Assembly (NCBI RefSeq): GCF_002760435.1
Contig: NZ_AUUU01000039.1
Span: forward strand, 62,001-126,000
Length of the DNA: 64,000 nucleotides
Source of the DNA: Clostridium sp. LS
GTDB lineage: Bacteria; Bacillota; Clostridia; Clostridiales; Clostridiaceae
Reading direction: 5' to 3'
Positions 8,954 through 17,842 of this stretch are shown here, one piece after another. Under the pieces are notes generated by a model. The model worked only from the letters and a program-made list of their open reading frames with translations, was not told where the DNA came from and did not search any database. The position numbers were made by a program, and so were the translations under genes. Numbering within the stretch: position 1 is the stretch's first letter; each line of letters starts with the position of its first letter.

Positions 8954-9876
8954 TGAAACAAAAGTTATTAGTAATTGGTGGACCTACCGCAGTAGGGAAG
9001 ACTGATATTTCAATAAGACTTGCTCAGAAATTAAATGGAGAAATTATCTCGGCAGATTCAATGCAAATTTATAAATACATGGATATTGGTTCTGCAAAAG
9101 TAACAAAGGATGAGATGAAAGGGATTAAGCATTATTTAATTGATGTCATAGAGCCAGATGTGCCATTTTCTGTTGCAGATTTTAAAGAATATGGTGAAAG
9201 GGCATTAAGTGAAATTACAACTCATAATAAACTACCTATTATATCTGGAGGCACAGGACTTTATATTAATTCATTAACCTGTAATATGACTTTTACTGAA
9301 GCTGAAAAAGATGAACAATATAGAAATGAATTAGAGAATTTAGCAATTGAAAAAGGTAATGATTATATACATGAAATGCTTAAAGAAATAGATCCTATAA
9401 GCTTTGCAGAAATTCATCCTAATAACCGGAAGAGAGTCATTAGAGCATTAGAAGTTTATAAGCTTACAAATAAACCATTTAGTTCATATAATGCTGGAGA
9501 TGATTTCTACAATAGTGATTATGACATATATTATTATGTCTTAACAATGGATAGACAAAAATTATATGAAAGAATTAATAATAGAGTTGATATTATGTTA
9601 GAAAAGGGTCTTATTGATGAGTGCATAAGGCTTAAGGAAATGGGGTATAATTCAGATATTCAGTCTATGCAAGGTATTGGATATAAAGAAATATTATATT
9701 ATCTAGAAGGTAAAATTTCTTTGAATGAAGCTATTGATATGATAAAACAAGGTTCAAGAAATTATGCTAAGAGACAATTAACATGGTTTAGGAGAGATAA
9801 ACGTTGTATTTTTTTAGATAAAGATATAATGAATGAAGATGAAATTTTAGAGAAAGTAATTAATGACATTAGATGA
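8953..9876 (+). CDS. miaA: tRNA dimethylallyltransferase MiaA
   Basis: MiaA adds the dimethylallyl group from DMAPP to N6 of A37 in tRNAs reading UNN codons; MiaB (17843-19210) then methylthiolates that base. Visible are the P-loop GGPTAVGKT at 8-16, the [15 protein letters not shown] segment carrying the catalytic Asp, GGTGLYI, and the C-terminal [12 protein letters not shown] motif. The length of 307 residues is normal. Start ATG 8953 overlaps the mutL stop (TAATG), showing translational coupling. Confidence 0.96.
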   Translation: MKQKLLVIGGPTAVGKTDISIRLAQKLNGEIISADSMQIYKYMDIGSAKVTKDEMKGIKHYLIDVIEPDVPFSVADFKEYGERALSEITTHNKLPIISGGTGLYINSLTCNMTFTEAEKDEQYRNELENLAIEKGNDYIHEMLKEIDPISFAEIHPNNRKRVIRALEVYKLTNKPFSSYNAGDDFYNSDYDIYYYVLTMDRQKLYERINNRVDIMLEKGLIDECIRLKEMGYNSDIQSMQGIGYKEILYYLEGKISLNEAIDMIKQGSRNYAKRQLTWFRRDKRCIFLDKDIMNEDEILEKVINDIR

Positions 9877-9902
9877 ATCTAGCGTTATAATAAAAATAAT
9901 AA

Positions 9903-10026
9903 GGCATATGAAAGAAGATCACAAGTCCAAATATGCCGTGGCTATTTTTCATCAGACAAGGAAGCAGATTGACTTCATAGTGAGGGCTATTAGGTCAATC
10001 TGCTGACACAGTATGATGGAAAATAG
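9903..10026. repeat. Nested palindromic element between miaA and hfq
   Basis: Three stems fold this stretch: GGCATAT (9903-9909) with ATATGCC (9931-9937); an outer stem CTATTTTTCATCA (9942-9954) with TGATGGAAAATAG (10014-10026), one G-T mismatch; and inside it AGCAGATTGAC (9963-9973) with GTCAATCTGCT (9994-10004), perfect. A partial further copy of the inner arm (GCGGATTGAC) follows at 10031-10040. The region is richer in GC than its surroundings. It looks like a mobile palindromic repeat or a structured RNA in the hfq leader; I cannot tell which. Confidence 0.6.
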
Positions 10027-10095
10027 GCAGGCGGATTGACTTGTTATTTTCTTGATAATGCCTAGAGTTAATGTCACTTATGGAGGTGTTATATT

Positions 10096-10338
10096 TTGGT
10101 CAATAAAGCACAAAATAATTTGCAGGATATTTTTTTAAATAATGCAAGGAAAAATAAAATACAATTAATTATACACTTGTTAAATGGTTTTCAATTAAAA
10201 GGTATTGTAAAGGGCTTTGATAATTTTACGGTTATTTTAGATTGCGATAATAAGCAAATGCTTATTTATAAGCATTCAATATCAACTATAACGCCAGCTA
10301 AACCAATTTTATTTGCAGAGAATGAATATGATAGTTAG
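10096..10338 (+). CDS. hfq: RNA chaperone Hfq
   Basis: An 80-residue Sm-fold protein that forms a hexameric ring and binds A/U-rich RNA. The Sm1 region is [25 protein letters not shown] and the Sm2 region [13 protein letters not shown], with the conserved YKH replacing YKHAIS. The start is TTG 10096, 7 bases after GGAGGTG. The acidic tail is short, as in Gram-positive Hfq. Position after miaA is the classical arrangement, but 219 bases with large hairpins separate the two, so hfq may have its own promoter or leader control. Confidence 0.96.
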   Translation: MVNKAQNNLQDIFLNNARKNKIQLIIHLLNGFQLKGIVKGFDNFTVILDCDNKQMLIYKHSISTITPAKPILFAENEYDS

Positions 10339-10340
10339 TA

Positions 10341-10370
10341 AATAGGCATTAACACTGCCTATTTCTTTTT
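10341..10370 (+). terminator. Rho-independent terminator
   Basis: AATAGGCA (10341-10348) pairs with TGCCTATT (10356-10363), followed by TCTTTTT; it ends the hfq transcript. Confidence 0.85.
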
Positions 10371-10455
10371 GAGTTGTGTAATTTTGTATTTTATTATAAT
10401 CTGTTAATTATTAACAATTAACTAAAATATATACTTTGGAGGATGGGACTTAGAT

Positions 10456-11745
10456 ATGCTTAAAAAGACAGAAGAATTATTAATGAGTAATTACAATATA
10501 AGCGAAAGGACATTTGAGATTTATAGACAGGCTTTAAATGATATTGCAGCTCAATTTGAAAAATATGATGAAATCAGAGAATATAATCAACTTAAGGTAT
10601 TACAGGCCTTTCAGTTAGAAAAAATAAGTGATTCTCATTTTACTAATACTACCGGTTATGGACTTGATGATATAGGACGAGATGCTTTAGATAGAGTATA
10701 TGCTAATATTTTCAAGACTGAAGCTGGACTTGTAAGACCGCATTTTGTAAGTGGTACTCATGCTATTGGATGCGCCATTGCAGGTAATGTACGACCTGGA
10801 GACAAAATACTTTGTGTTTCCGGACTTCCTTATGATACTTTACTTGGAGTTTTGGGATTATCTAAAAAGAAGAATCCGGGTTCTTTAGATGAGTATGGAA
10901 TTAAAACAGAAATAGTCGACTTAGATACTGAAGGAAAATTTCAATTTGATAAAATAAAGGAAGCATTGAAGTCAGATTCAAGTATAAAGCTTATACATAT
11001 TCAAAGAAGTACAGGTTACGCTTCTAGAAAATCATTTTTAGTTTCAGAAATTGCAGAAGTTATTAAACATATTAGAGAGGTTCGAAAAGATGTATTAATA
11101 TTCGTTGATAATTGCTATGGAGAATTTATTGAAACAACAGAACCAACTGAATTTGGAGCTGATATTATGGCAGGGTCTTTAATGAAGAACATTGGAGGCG
11201 GAATTTCTCTTGGCGGCGGATACATAGTTGGAAAAAAGGAATATGTAGATGCAGCTGCTAATAGATATACAGTTCCTGGAGTAGGAGGGGAATACGGAGC
11301 TACTTATGGACTCATGAGAAGCTTATTTCAAGGATTATTCTCAGCTCCACATGTGGCTATTGAGGCTGTCAAAACTGCTATTTTTTGCGCCCGTGTAATG
11401 GAAATAGCAGGTTTTAAAGTTTTCCCTCCATCAAGTGATAAGAGAACTGATATAATTCAAGCAATTGAATTTGGAGATCCAAAAAAGTTAGTTAATTTCT
11501 GTAGTGGAATTCAAGCTGGATCACCTATCGATGCATTTGCTGTTTGTGAACCATGGGCAATGCCTGGTTATGATAGCGAAATTGTTATGGCAGCTGGTGC
11601 TTTTATTTCAGGATCTACTATCGAATTATCTGCTGATGGCCCTGTAAGAGAACCATACATAGCTTATATTCAAGGTGGTTTAAATTTTGATCATGGGAAA
11701 ATAGGTGTTCTTATTGGCTTAAGTAAAGTTTTAGAAGTAGAATAA
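10456..11745 (+). CDS. Methionine gamma-lyase family protein (YnbB/aluminium-resistance type)
   Basis: This is a 429-residue PLP-dependent fold-type I protein of the Met_gamma_lyase family (PF06838-like), often called aluminium resistance protein. The Schiff-base lysine is expected in MAGSLMKNIGGG, and HFVSGTHAIGCAI and FVDNCYGEF are conserved cofactor-site segments. Length fits the family. The reaction in the cell is not established; carbon-sulfur lyase activity is inferred from fold. Location after hfq is common in clostridia. GGAGG precedes ATG 10456 by 10 bases. Confidence 0.88.
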   Translation: MLKKTEELLMSNYNISERTFEIYRQALNDIAAQFEKYDEIREYNQLKVLQAFQLEKISDSHFTNTTGYGLDDIGRDALDRVYANIFKTEAGLVRPHFVSGTHAIGCAIAGNVRPGDKILCVSGLPYDTLLGVLGLSKKKNPGSLDEYGIKTEIVDLDTEGKFQFDKIKEALKSDSSIKLIHIQRSTGYASRKSFLVSEIAEVIKHIREVRKDVLIFVDNCYGEFIETTEPTEFGADIMAGSLMKNIGGGISLGGGYIVGKKEYVDAAANRYTVPGVGGEYGATYGLMRSLFQGLFSAPHVAIEAVKTAIFCARVMEIAGFKVFPPSSDKRTDIIQAIEFGDPKKLVNFCSGIQAGSPIDAFAVCEPWAMPGYDSEIVMAAGAFISGSTIELSADGPVREPYIAYIQGGLNFDHGKIGVLIGLSKVLEVE

Positions 11746-11756
11746 AGAAAAGTAAA

Positions 11757-11817
11757 AAAAGACTATTAAATTATCGGGTTTAACATAACCACTGTGATAA
11801 TTTAATAGTCTTTTTAT
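11757..11817. terminator. Bidirectional terminator
   Basis: GACTATTAAATTATC (11761-11775) pairs perfectly with GATAATTTAATAGTC (11796-11810), flanked by an A run and a T run. It serves the gene ending at 11745 and probably the leftward lexA. Confidence 0.9.
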
Positions 11818-11862
11818 TAGTCAAAATAATATTTATATAAATATGCTGTTCTATTTAACTTG

Positions 11863-12468
11863 CTAAAAAGATCTAAAGATACCAACAAGCTTGCCTAAGA
11901 CTTTACAGTCATCTACTATAATAGGGTCCATTGTATCATTTTCTGGTTGAAGTCTTATATGGTCTTTTTCTTTATAAAATCTTTTAATTGTTGCACTATC
12001 GTCAATTAATGCAACTACAATATCTCCATTATTTGCAGTTTGGGCAGTTTCAATAATAGCTAAATCGTTATCCATAATTCCTGCGTTAATCATGCTTTTG
12101 CCAGAAACTCTAAGCATAAAAAGTTCTTTATCATGCTTTATAAAATCTAAAGGTAATGAAAATGTATCTTCAATATTTTCGGTAGCCAGCATTGGAAGCC
12201 CGGCAGTAATTTTACCTACAATTGGAATATTAATCATTTCTTTTTTAGGCATTGATAATTCAGCTATTTCTAAAGCTCTTGGTTTAGATGGATCTCTTTT
12301 TATCATGCCCTTTTTTTCTAATCTTTTTAAATGGCCATGAACAGTTGAAGTTGACCTTAATGATACAGCTTCGCAAATTTCTCTTACTGAAGGTGGATAG
12401 CCTTTACTTTCTGTATAACTCTTTAAAAATTCGTAAATCTCTGATTGCTTATCTTTTTCATCTGACAT
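11863..12468 (-). CDS. lexA: LexA repressor
   Basis: LexA (201 residues) represses the SOS regulon and self-cleaves when stimulated by RecA. The N-terminal winged helix-turn-helix spans about 1-65 ([24 protein letters not shown]). The cleavage site is the Ala-Gly in GKITAGLPM, the nucleophile Ser is in VSGKSM, and the general-base Lys is in DSATIKRF. An upstream GTG at 12477 overlaps the GAGAGG ribosome site, so ATG 12468 (MSDEKDKQ) is chosen. A LexA-box-like site 54 bases upstream indicates autoregulation. Confidence 0.96.
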   Translation of the reverse strand: MSDEKDKQSEIYEFLKSYTESKGYPPSVREICEAVSLRSTSTVHGHLKRLEKKGMIKRDPSKPRALEIAELSMPKKEMINIPIVGKITAGLPMLATENIEDTFSLPLDFIKHDKELFMLRVSGKSMINAGIMDNDLAIIETAQTANNGDIVVALIDDSATIKRFYKEKDHIRLQPENDTMDPIIVDDCKVLGKLVGIFRSF

Positions 12469-12521
12469 TACAAACACCTCTCTATTCTTGTAATATTATA
12501 GCACATAATAAACTTTATAGC

Positions 12522-12533
12522 AAACTAACGTTC
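12522..12533 (-). promoter_or_regulatory. LexA (SOS) box upstream of lexA
   Basis: On the minus strand the site reads GAACGTTAGTTT, fitting GAAC-N4-GTTY of Gram-positive LexA. Its position in front of lexA fits autoregulation. A perfect version lies at 16896-16907. Confidence 0.65.
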
Positions 12534-12723
12534 TAAAACTAGATTTAAGTTACAACATATATTTAAAGTGTATTCACATATCGAATAAAAAATAGTATTA
12601 TATTCTTTGGTGTATTTAGGTAATTTTATTTAAATAGATTTAATAGATACACAAAAGTTTATGATTTGATTTTGCTAATTACTGTATGATAAGCCAAAAT
12701 AAAAAACAGAAAAGGGGATAAGT

Positions 12724-13227
12724 ATGTTTGATATAAAAGTATTTGAAGGTATGAGCATAGAAGATAAGCTAGAAAATATGCTAATTATGCTTGAAGGGCT
12801 GGTAGAAGGGGAAGAGGATTATCCAATTACAAAGTTATGCAATGCAACGGCTTTAATAAATGCTCTTATAGGAAGAATAAATTGGTGTGGATTTTATTTG
12901 CTAAAAAATGATTTTCTTGTACTAGGTCCTTTTCAAGGTATGCCTGCTTGTACAAAAATTGAAATAGGGAAGGGTGTGTGCGGAACAGCTGCTTTTAGAA
13001 AGGAAACTTTAATAGTAAATGATGTGCATAAATTCGAAGGGCATATTGCTTGTGATGCTGTATCAAATTCAGAAATTGTAGTACCTATTATTAAAGATAA
13101 TAATTTAATAGGCGTTTTAGACTTGGATAGTGATGAATTTAATCGATTTACAAATATTGAAAAAGATTATTTAGAAAAGGCTGTAGTTGTATTAAATAAA
13201 TATATAGACTGGGGAAAAATAATTTAA
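12724..13227 (+). CDS. msrC: Free methionine-(R)-sulfoxide reductase (GAF domain)
   Basis: This is a 167-residue single GAF domain of the fRMsr type, which reduces free Met-(R)-sulfoxide with thioredoxin as donor. The three signature cysteines are present at 76 (PACTK), 86 (GVCGTAA) and 110 (GHIACDA), within the highly conserved LVLGPFQG and SEIVVPII blocks, so an enzyme is far more likely than a cyclic-nucleotide sensor. GAAAAGGGG precedes ATG 12724. It is monocistronic next to lexA, consistent with an oxidative-stress role. Confidence 0.92.
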   Translation: MFDIKVFEGMSIEDKLENMLIMLEGLVEGEEDYPITKLCNATALINALIGRINWCGFYLLKNDFLVLGPFQGMPACTKIEIGKGVCGTAAFRKETLIVNDVHKFEGHIACDAVSNSEIVVPIIKDNNLIGVLDLDSDEFNRFTNIEKDYLEKAVVVLNKYIDWGKII

Positions 13228-13332
13228 TAATAGATATAAATCTCAAAGAGCAAATTATATTATTAAAATTTGATTTGAATATTTATTTTTGGTATAATTA
13301 TAGTTCTATAATAGAAGAATGAGGTGTTACAG

Positions 13333-13752
13333 ATGGCATATAAATATTCTGATGATGATTATTGTGATATTTACGAAAATAAAATTTGTGATAATTGTGG
13401 TAAATGTCTAGAGATTAATGGTATTGATACTAAGGCAATAAAAATCGAAGATATTGCAAAAACTCAAGAAGAAAATGAATTAATAGAAGAAGAATTTTTA
13501 AACGATCTAAAAGCTTCATTAACAGAAGATGAGCTTAATGAGATAATTGAGGATAAACTTGACTTAAAAGATATTTATAAAAAATTTGGAGATAAAATAA
13601 ATAATATTGATAATTCAGATTTTGAAGGTGATTATGAAGATGCGTTCGATCATATAGCATATTTAGACGAAGTTGATTTAAATGATGATTTGAGCCTTGA
13701 TGAAGCTACTGAAGAATTATATCCTGGAGTTAGAAGGTTAAGGAAAAAATAG
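13333..13752 (+). CDS. Uncharacterised acidic protein with N-terminal Cys cluster
   Basis: A very acidic cytosolic protein of 139 residues. The first 30 residues contain four cysteines (C-x8-C-x2-C-x2-C; CDNCGKC), a likely zinc or metal site; the remainder is Glu/Asp-rich and helical. A GTG at 13324 lies in the GAGGTG ribosome site, so ATG 13333 is preferred. I recognise no named family. It is followed after 74 bases by a lipoprotein gene. Confidence 0.75.
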   Translation: MAYKYSDDDYCDIYENKICDNCGKCLEINGIDTKAIKIEDIAKTQEENELIEEEFLNDLKASLTEDELNEIIEDKLDLKDIYKKFGDKINNIDNSDFEGDYEDAFDHIAYLDEVDLNDDLSLDEATEELYPGVRRLRKK

Positions 13753-13826
13753 AATACATGAATAGATTTTCGTTTTGCTTCACATAATAATCATGAAATA
13801 TATTTCAACAGAAAGGATGATTTGTG

Positions 13827-14504
13827 ATGAAGCGAAAATCAACTATAGCACTTATTTTAGCTGCGATTGTTATATTAGCCATTTCCTTAATTGGATGTGG
13901 TTCAAGAACTGGAACTAGAAATAACTCTGTACACATTCCTGATAATGGTGGTAACACAAGAGGAAATATGTATAATGGAATTGTTGGAGACGGAACAGGG
14001 CAAAATAGCACTGGTAATACAACAGGCGGAACAACAAATAATAATGCAAATACCAATGCTGGTGATGTGAATAATACCAATAGCGATACTAACACTAACA
14101 ACGGCGCTAATAACAATAATATTTCCGACGCAACTAGAGACAGAATAAAAGCAACAGCTGATTCTATAAGATACTCTGCTTCAAATTTTACAAACGACAT
14201 TAAAAATGCTGGTTATAATGTAACTGAGTCAGCTAATACTAAAAAGAATTATTTTAAAGGAAATGAAACAGATTATTTATTAGGTGGAGATGTAGTTAGG
14301 TTATACGAATATAATTCTCCAGCAGAGCTAGAAGGGGATATGAATAGAATTTCACCAAACGGTTTAACTATAAATGGAACAGATGCTAATTATACTAGAA
14401 GGCCTTATTATTATAGAAAAGGTAATACACTAATAGTATATGAAGGCAATGAACCGGCATATATAGACGAGTTTAGAAATATGTATGGAAATACGCTAAA
14501 ATAA
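13827..14504 (+). CDS. Uncharacterised lipoprotein with Asn/Thr/Gly-rich linker
   Basis: The product has a signal peptide with lipobox (ISLIGC, Cys at about 24) and so is probably anchored to the outer face of the membrane. A low-complexity Asn/Thr/Gly stretch (about 30-95) leads to a folded C-terminal part (about 98-225) with aromatic motifs such as YTRRPYYYRKGN. ATG 13827 is preferred over GTG 13824 by spacing from AAAGGA. Sequence around the start (GTGATGAAGCGAAAATC) is nearly complementary to 13765-13783 (GATTTTCG, GCTTCAC), so a hairpin may hide the start. Function unknown. Confidence 0.8.
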   Translation: MKRKSTIALILAAIVILAISLIGCGSRTGTRNNSVHIPDNGGNTRGNMYNGIVGDGTGQNSTGNTTGGTTNNNANTNAGDVNNTNSDTNTNNGANNNNISDATRDRIKATADSIRYSASNFTNDIKNAGYNVTESANTKKNYFKGNETDYLLGGDVVRLYEYNSPAELEGDMNRISPNGLTINGTDANYTRRPYYYRKGNTLIVYEGNEPAYIDEFRNMYGNTLK

Positions 14505-14514
14505 CTTATTATAT

Positions 14515-14556
14515 AAAAGGCTATCAGTTTATATTTTACTGATAGCCTTTTGTTTT
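14515..14556 (+). terminator. Rho-independent terminator
   Basis: AAAAGGCTATCAGT (14515-14528) pairs with ACTGATAGCCTTTT (14538-14551), followed by GTTTTG. It lies between the lipoprotein gene and the leftward recombinase gene. Confidence 0.9.
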
Positions 14557-14633
14557 GTGCTTGTACATTTTTTATTAATAATATGTGAGTGGGCTAGCTG
14601 TATATCTGAATGTATTTAAAAAACGAAATACAT

Positions 14634-15623
14634 TTATAGTTCGGAAAGGGGATTTGATTTCACGGCGTCTCTTAAAGTATCATCGTCTACATGCGTGTAA
14701 ATTTGAGTTGTAGATATATTTGTATGGCCTAATATGCTCTGTAAACTTCTAATATCAACATTGCCATACTTATACATAAGAGTTGCTGCAGTATGTCTTA
14801 ATTTGTGTGGAGTATATTTATCATCAGTTAAACCTGCGTTAGTAATATGTTTTTTTATCATTATTTCAACGGTACGTTTATTTATCGGAACATTTCTTGA
14901 TGATAAAAACAAAGATTTTTTATTGTCTAAAGTAGCCTTTGAATCATCTCTAACTTTTAAATAGTTATCTAAAGCTTTAAGACAAGCTTTATTTAAGTAT
15001 ACAGTTCTTTCTTTGTTGCCTTTACCTATAATAGTAAGTGTATCATCTCTAATTTTATCTATTTGAACGCTGCAAAGTTCTGAAAGTCTCATGCCACAAT
15101 TTAAAAAGAATGTTAAAATGCAGTAATCTCTTGCATAATTTTTATCTTCCTTATCTAGAGATTCTAATAGATGAATACTTTGGTTTAAAGTAAGATATAC
15201 AGGATGACGCTTGTTGATTTTTGGTGATTCTAATTCTAAAGCAGGGTTATCAGTTATGATTTTTGCTTTGCCAAAAAGAAATTTAAAAAATGATTTTAAA
15301 GTTGCTACTTTTCTAGCTCTAGCATAAGAACTGTTATCCCTGTATTTTTCCGTAAATGAAAGAAAGGCATATAAATCTCTGAGTTTAATATTTTTTAAAA
15401 ATTCTGAATCGATGCCAGAAATATCTATATCTTCAAATTCAACCGAATCAGAGTTTACCTTGCCTTTATAAATCATCATGAATCTAAAGAATATTGTTAA
15501 ATCTATCCTGTATCCATCAATGGTGTTTATTGATGTACTCTTAATAGTTTCTAAGTAATTCAAGAAATCAACTAAACTTTCTGGAAGATTATTATTTTGA
15601 AGGACTTGAATATCATATTTCAT
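14634..15623 (-). CDS. xerC: Tyrosine recombinase, XerC/XerD-like
   Basis: The protein (329 residues) has an N-terminal SAM-like core-binding domain (about 15-115) and a catalytic domain with the tyrosine recombinase residues: Arg in GMRLSELC, Lys in GKGNKERTVYL, HKLRH, LGHTN and the nucleophile Tyr in QIYTHV. Length and gap pattern resemble chromosomal XerC/D proteins, which resolve chromosome dimers at dif, more than element integrases. ATG 15623 is preferred over the GTG at 15632 inside AAGGTG. No element boundary or cargo is seen around it. Confidence 0.85.
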   Translation of the reverse strand: MKYDIQVLQNNNLPESLVDFLNYLETIKSTSINTIDGYRIDLTIFFRFMMIYKGKVNSDSVEFEDIDISGIDSEFLKNIKLRDLYAFLSFTEKYRDNSSYARARKVATLKSFFKFLFGKAKIITDNPALELESPKINKRHPVYLTLNQSIHLLESLDKEDKNYARDYCILTFFLNCGMRLSELCSVQIDKIRDDTLTIIGKGNKERTVYLNKACLKALDNYLKVRDDSKATLDNKKSLFLSSRNVPINKRTVEIMIKKHITNAGLTDDKYTPHKLRHTAATLMYKYGNVDIRSLQSILGHTNISTTQIYTHVDDDTLRDAVKSNPLSEL

Positions 15624-16382
15624 AAATTTCACCTTAATTATTTCATATTTTAAAATGAATGTGATAGCTTGTCTAAACTGAATAAATCAGCAAATCACTA
15701 AAACTTTATCTTAATTTAAAAATATTATACCAAATTTCATAAATTAATGCAATTATTTCGCTAAATGTATATTTAGCGAAATAATTATTGTGTATTTCTT
15801 TGAAAAGCTAAATATTTTATGATTATATTTTTAATGAATCTTCCTTATTTGTTATCTCAAACCCTCTAGAAATTTTTATTTTTGTTTGATTTAAACAAAC
15901 AATCATTACCGACGCTGATTTGGTTTACTAAATTTAGAAATGATATTTTGAGAAAATGTCGAAAGTTTTGTTATTTGTTTTTAAGAATTTTAAAATGTAT
16001 TTTGTTTATTTTATAAACATATTTATGCTAAATTAAGCTTATTTAATTATGAATAAATTATTGCTTTTGCATTAATAAACATTTTTATCGATAATTTTTA
16101 TCATTATCTTATTTAAGATTAGACATTCTTTTATATATTTTTTACACTTCGATTCTGACAAAAAATTAAATTCGAACACAAATTAGTTTTATAAAAACCA
16201 CTTTTGATAAAAACTTGAATTTATAATTAAAAAACTCAGTTTTACTATATAATCAAGATGAAATTATAAAAAATCATTATCAAAGATAATATTGCGAATT
16301 CAATTTTATGATATAATTTAGACAGTGCATTAAATGTAAATATTTAATATTCACTTTATATTTGAGGAGGAAATTTATAGAT
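15624..16382. other. Long, extremely AT-rich intergenic region
   Basis: About 760 bases hold no credible gene. It contains a perfect palindrome (15751-15786), many runs of T and A, and the promoter region of the following deacylase (TATAAT at about 16313-16318). I see no RNA family. Confidence 0.5.
15751..15786. promoter_or_regulatory. Perfect 16-bp inverted repeat upstream of xerC-like gene
   Basis: AATTATTTCGCTAAAT (15751-15766), a 4-base loop, then the exact complement (15771-15786). No T run follows on either strand, so it looks more like a protein-binding site or cruciform than a terminator. It lies 128 bases before the recombinase start. Confidence 0.6.
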
Positions 16383-16859
16383 ATGATCCAAGGAAAAACT
16401 AACGCTATGAGAATGTTAGATAGCAACCAAATTACATATTCGACTCATAGTTACGAAAACAAAGATGGAAAAATAGATGGTGTTGCAGTAGCAAATAAAA
16501 TAGAAAAAGATGTTGATCAAGTATTTAAAACCTTAGTGACTCAAGGTCACTCTAAAGAATTTTATGTTTTTGTAATTCCTGTAGCTGAAGAATTAGATAT
16601 GAAGAAAGCAAGTAAAATAGCTGGAGAAAAGAATATAGAAATGATTCACGTTAAAGATATAAATAAAATTACTGGGTATATTAGAGGTGGGTGTTCCCCA
16701 CTTGGTATGAAAAAAGTATTTAAGACTTTTGTACAAGAAGATGCTTTATTATTTGATACAATTGTATTTAGCGGCGGAAAAATTGGAGCTCAAATCGAGA
16801 TGGATCCAAATGATCTTCCTAAAGTTATAGAATGCGCTTTTGTTGATATAATCAAGTAG
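16383..16859 (+). CDS. ybaK: YbaK/EbsC-family Cys-tRNA(Pro) deacylase
   Basis: YbaK clears Cys mischarged on tRNA-Pro and belongs to the editing family of ProRS INS domains. Signature segments are KTNAMRMLD, DQVFKTLVTQGHSKEFYVFVIP with the catalytic Lys in the FKTLV loop, and GYIRGGCSPLGMKK. ATG 16383 gives 158 residues, matching the family; the upstream TTG at 16362 overlaps the GAGGAGG site. Spacing of the ribosome site to 16383 (12 bases) is slightly long. Confidence 0.93.
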   Translation: MIQGKTNAMRMLDSNQITYSTHSYENKDGKIDGVAVANKIEKDVDQVFKTLVTQGHSKEFYVFVIPVAEELDMKKASKIAGEKNIEMIHVKDINKITGYIRGGCSPLGMKKVFKTFVQEDALLFDTIVFSGGKIGAQIEMDPNDLPKVIECAFVDIIK

Positions 16860-16895
16860 GAATATATCTTGGTTGCACTCATTCAATAAACAAAT

Positions 16896-16907
16896 GAACA
16901 TATGTTC
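16896..16907 (+). promoter_or_regulatory. Perfect LexA (SOS) box
   Basis: GAACATATGTTC is the perfect palindromic form of the Gram-positive SOS box core. TTGCAC at 16873-16878 could be a -35 element, placing the box over the -10 region, where LexA would block transcription of the ATPase gene at 16981. Confidence 0.8.
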
Positions 16908-16980
16908 AATGAGGGCGGAAACAGCATTTTCTTATTTTTTTGAATTCCTATTACACATTAATTTTAGGAGGCAGTTATTC

Positions 16981-17742
16981 ATGTTAACAAAAAATTCTCA
17001 ATTTATACGAAGTCTATCTTTAAATAGAAATAATATAAACTCTTTTGATGATTATCCTTTTAATTTACCTGCAATTCAAAATCTATCAACTTTAGATTTT
17101 CATCCAAGAGTTACATTTATAATTGGAGAAAACGGAACAGGAAAGTCTACTATTTTAGAAGCTATTGCAGTTGCATATGGTTTTAATCCTGAAGGTGGTA
17201 CTAAAAATTTTAATTTCTCTACAAGAAATACGCATTCACAATTAAATGAGTATATTAGGTTAGTTAAAGGCGTTTATTCTCCAAAAGATGGTTTCTTTTT
17301 TAGATCTGAAAGTTTTTATAATTTAGCTAGCAGCGTAGATGATTTGGCTAAATCTGCTCCTGGAGGAGAATCATTTATGCAAAGTTATGGCGGAAATTCC
17401 CTTCATAAGCAATCTCATGGAGAGTCGTTCTTTTCTGTCTTTATAAATCGGTTTACTAAAAACAGTATTTATATCTTAGATGAACCTGAAGCTGCACTTT
17501 CACCCTCGAGACAAATTGCTATGATTAGAAGGATACATGAATTAGTACAAAGTAATTGTCAATTTATTATAGCGACCCACTCTCCTATTATTATGGCTTA
17601 TCCTGATGCACTAATATATGAAATAAATAATTGCGGCATAATAGAAAAAGAATATGACGATACCGAGCATTACCAAGTTATGAGAACATTTTTTGATAAT
17701 CCTAAAAGAATTATTGATATGATTACAGACGATGTACGATAA
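16981..17742 (+). CDS. AAA/ABC-type ATPase, predicted SOS-regulated
   Basis: The protein is a compact 253-residue ABC-like ATPase related to COG3910 predicted ATPases. Walker A is GENGTGKST (about 50-58), Walker B plus catalytic Glu is IYILDEPEAALSP, and the H-loop is ATHSP. A degenerate signature region (QSHGESFF) precedes Walker B. No coiled-coil insert or nuclease domain is present, so it is not RecN or SbcC. ATG 16981 has an AGGAGG site 9 bases upstream. The perfect LexA box upstream suggests DNA-damage induction. Target unknown. Confidence 0.85.
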   Translation: MLTKNSQFIRSLSLNRNNINSFDDYPFNLPAIQNLSTLDFHPRVTFIIGENGTGKSTILEAIAVAYGFNPEGGTKNFNFSTRNTHSQLNEYIRLVKGVYSPKDGFFFRSESFYNLASSVDDLAKSAPGGESFMQSYGGNSLHKQSHGESFFSVFINRFTKNSIYILDEPEAALSPSRQIAMIRRIHELVQSNCQFIIATHSPIIMAYPDALIYEINNCGIIEKEYDDTEHYQVMRTFFDNPKRIIDMITDDVR

Positions 17743-17748
17743 ATAAAA

Positions 17749-17811
17749 AGTCTGTATAACTTTTAAGTTTTAGGTTCAATACTCTCTCCTACTTAAAAAT
17801 TTATACAGACT
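17749..17811. terminator. Bidirectional terminator
   Basis: AGTCTGTATAA (17749-17759) pairs with TTATACAGACT (17801-17811) between the convergent ATPase and miaB genes. Confidence 0.75.
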
Positions 17812-17842
17812 ATTTTAAAATATATTTTTTGTAATGTAAATT

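Noticed and set aside
14634..15623. Integrase of a genomic island
   Set aside because: Flanked by housekeeping genes with no attachment repeats or cargo; better explained as a chromosomal Xer recombinase.
15900..16200. Replication origin-like AT-rich DNA
   Set aside because: AT-rich, but no DnaA-box cluster (TTATCCACA) or replication genes are next to it.
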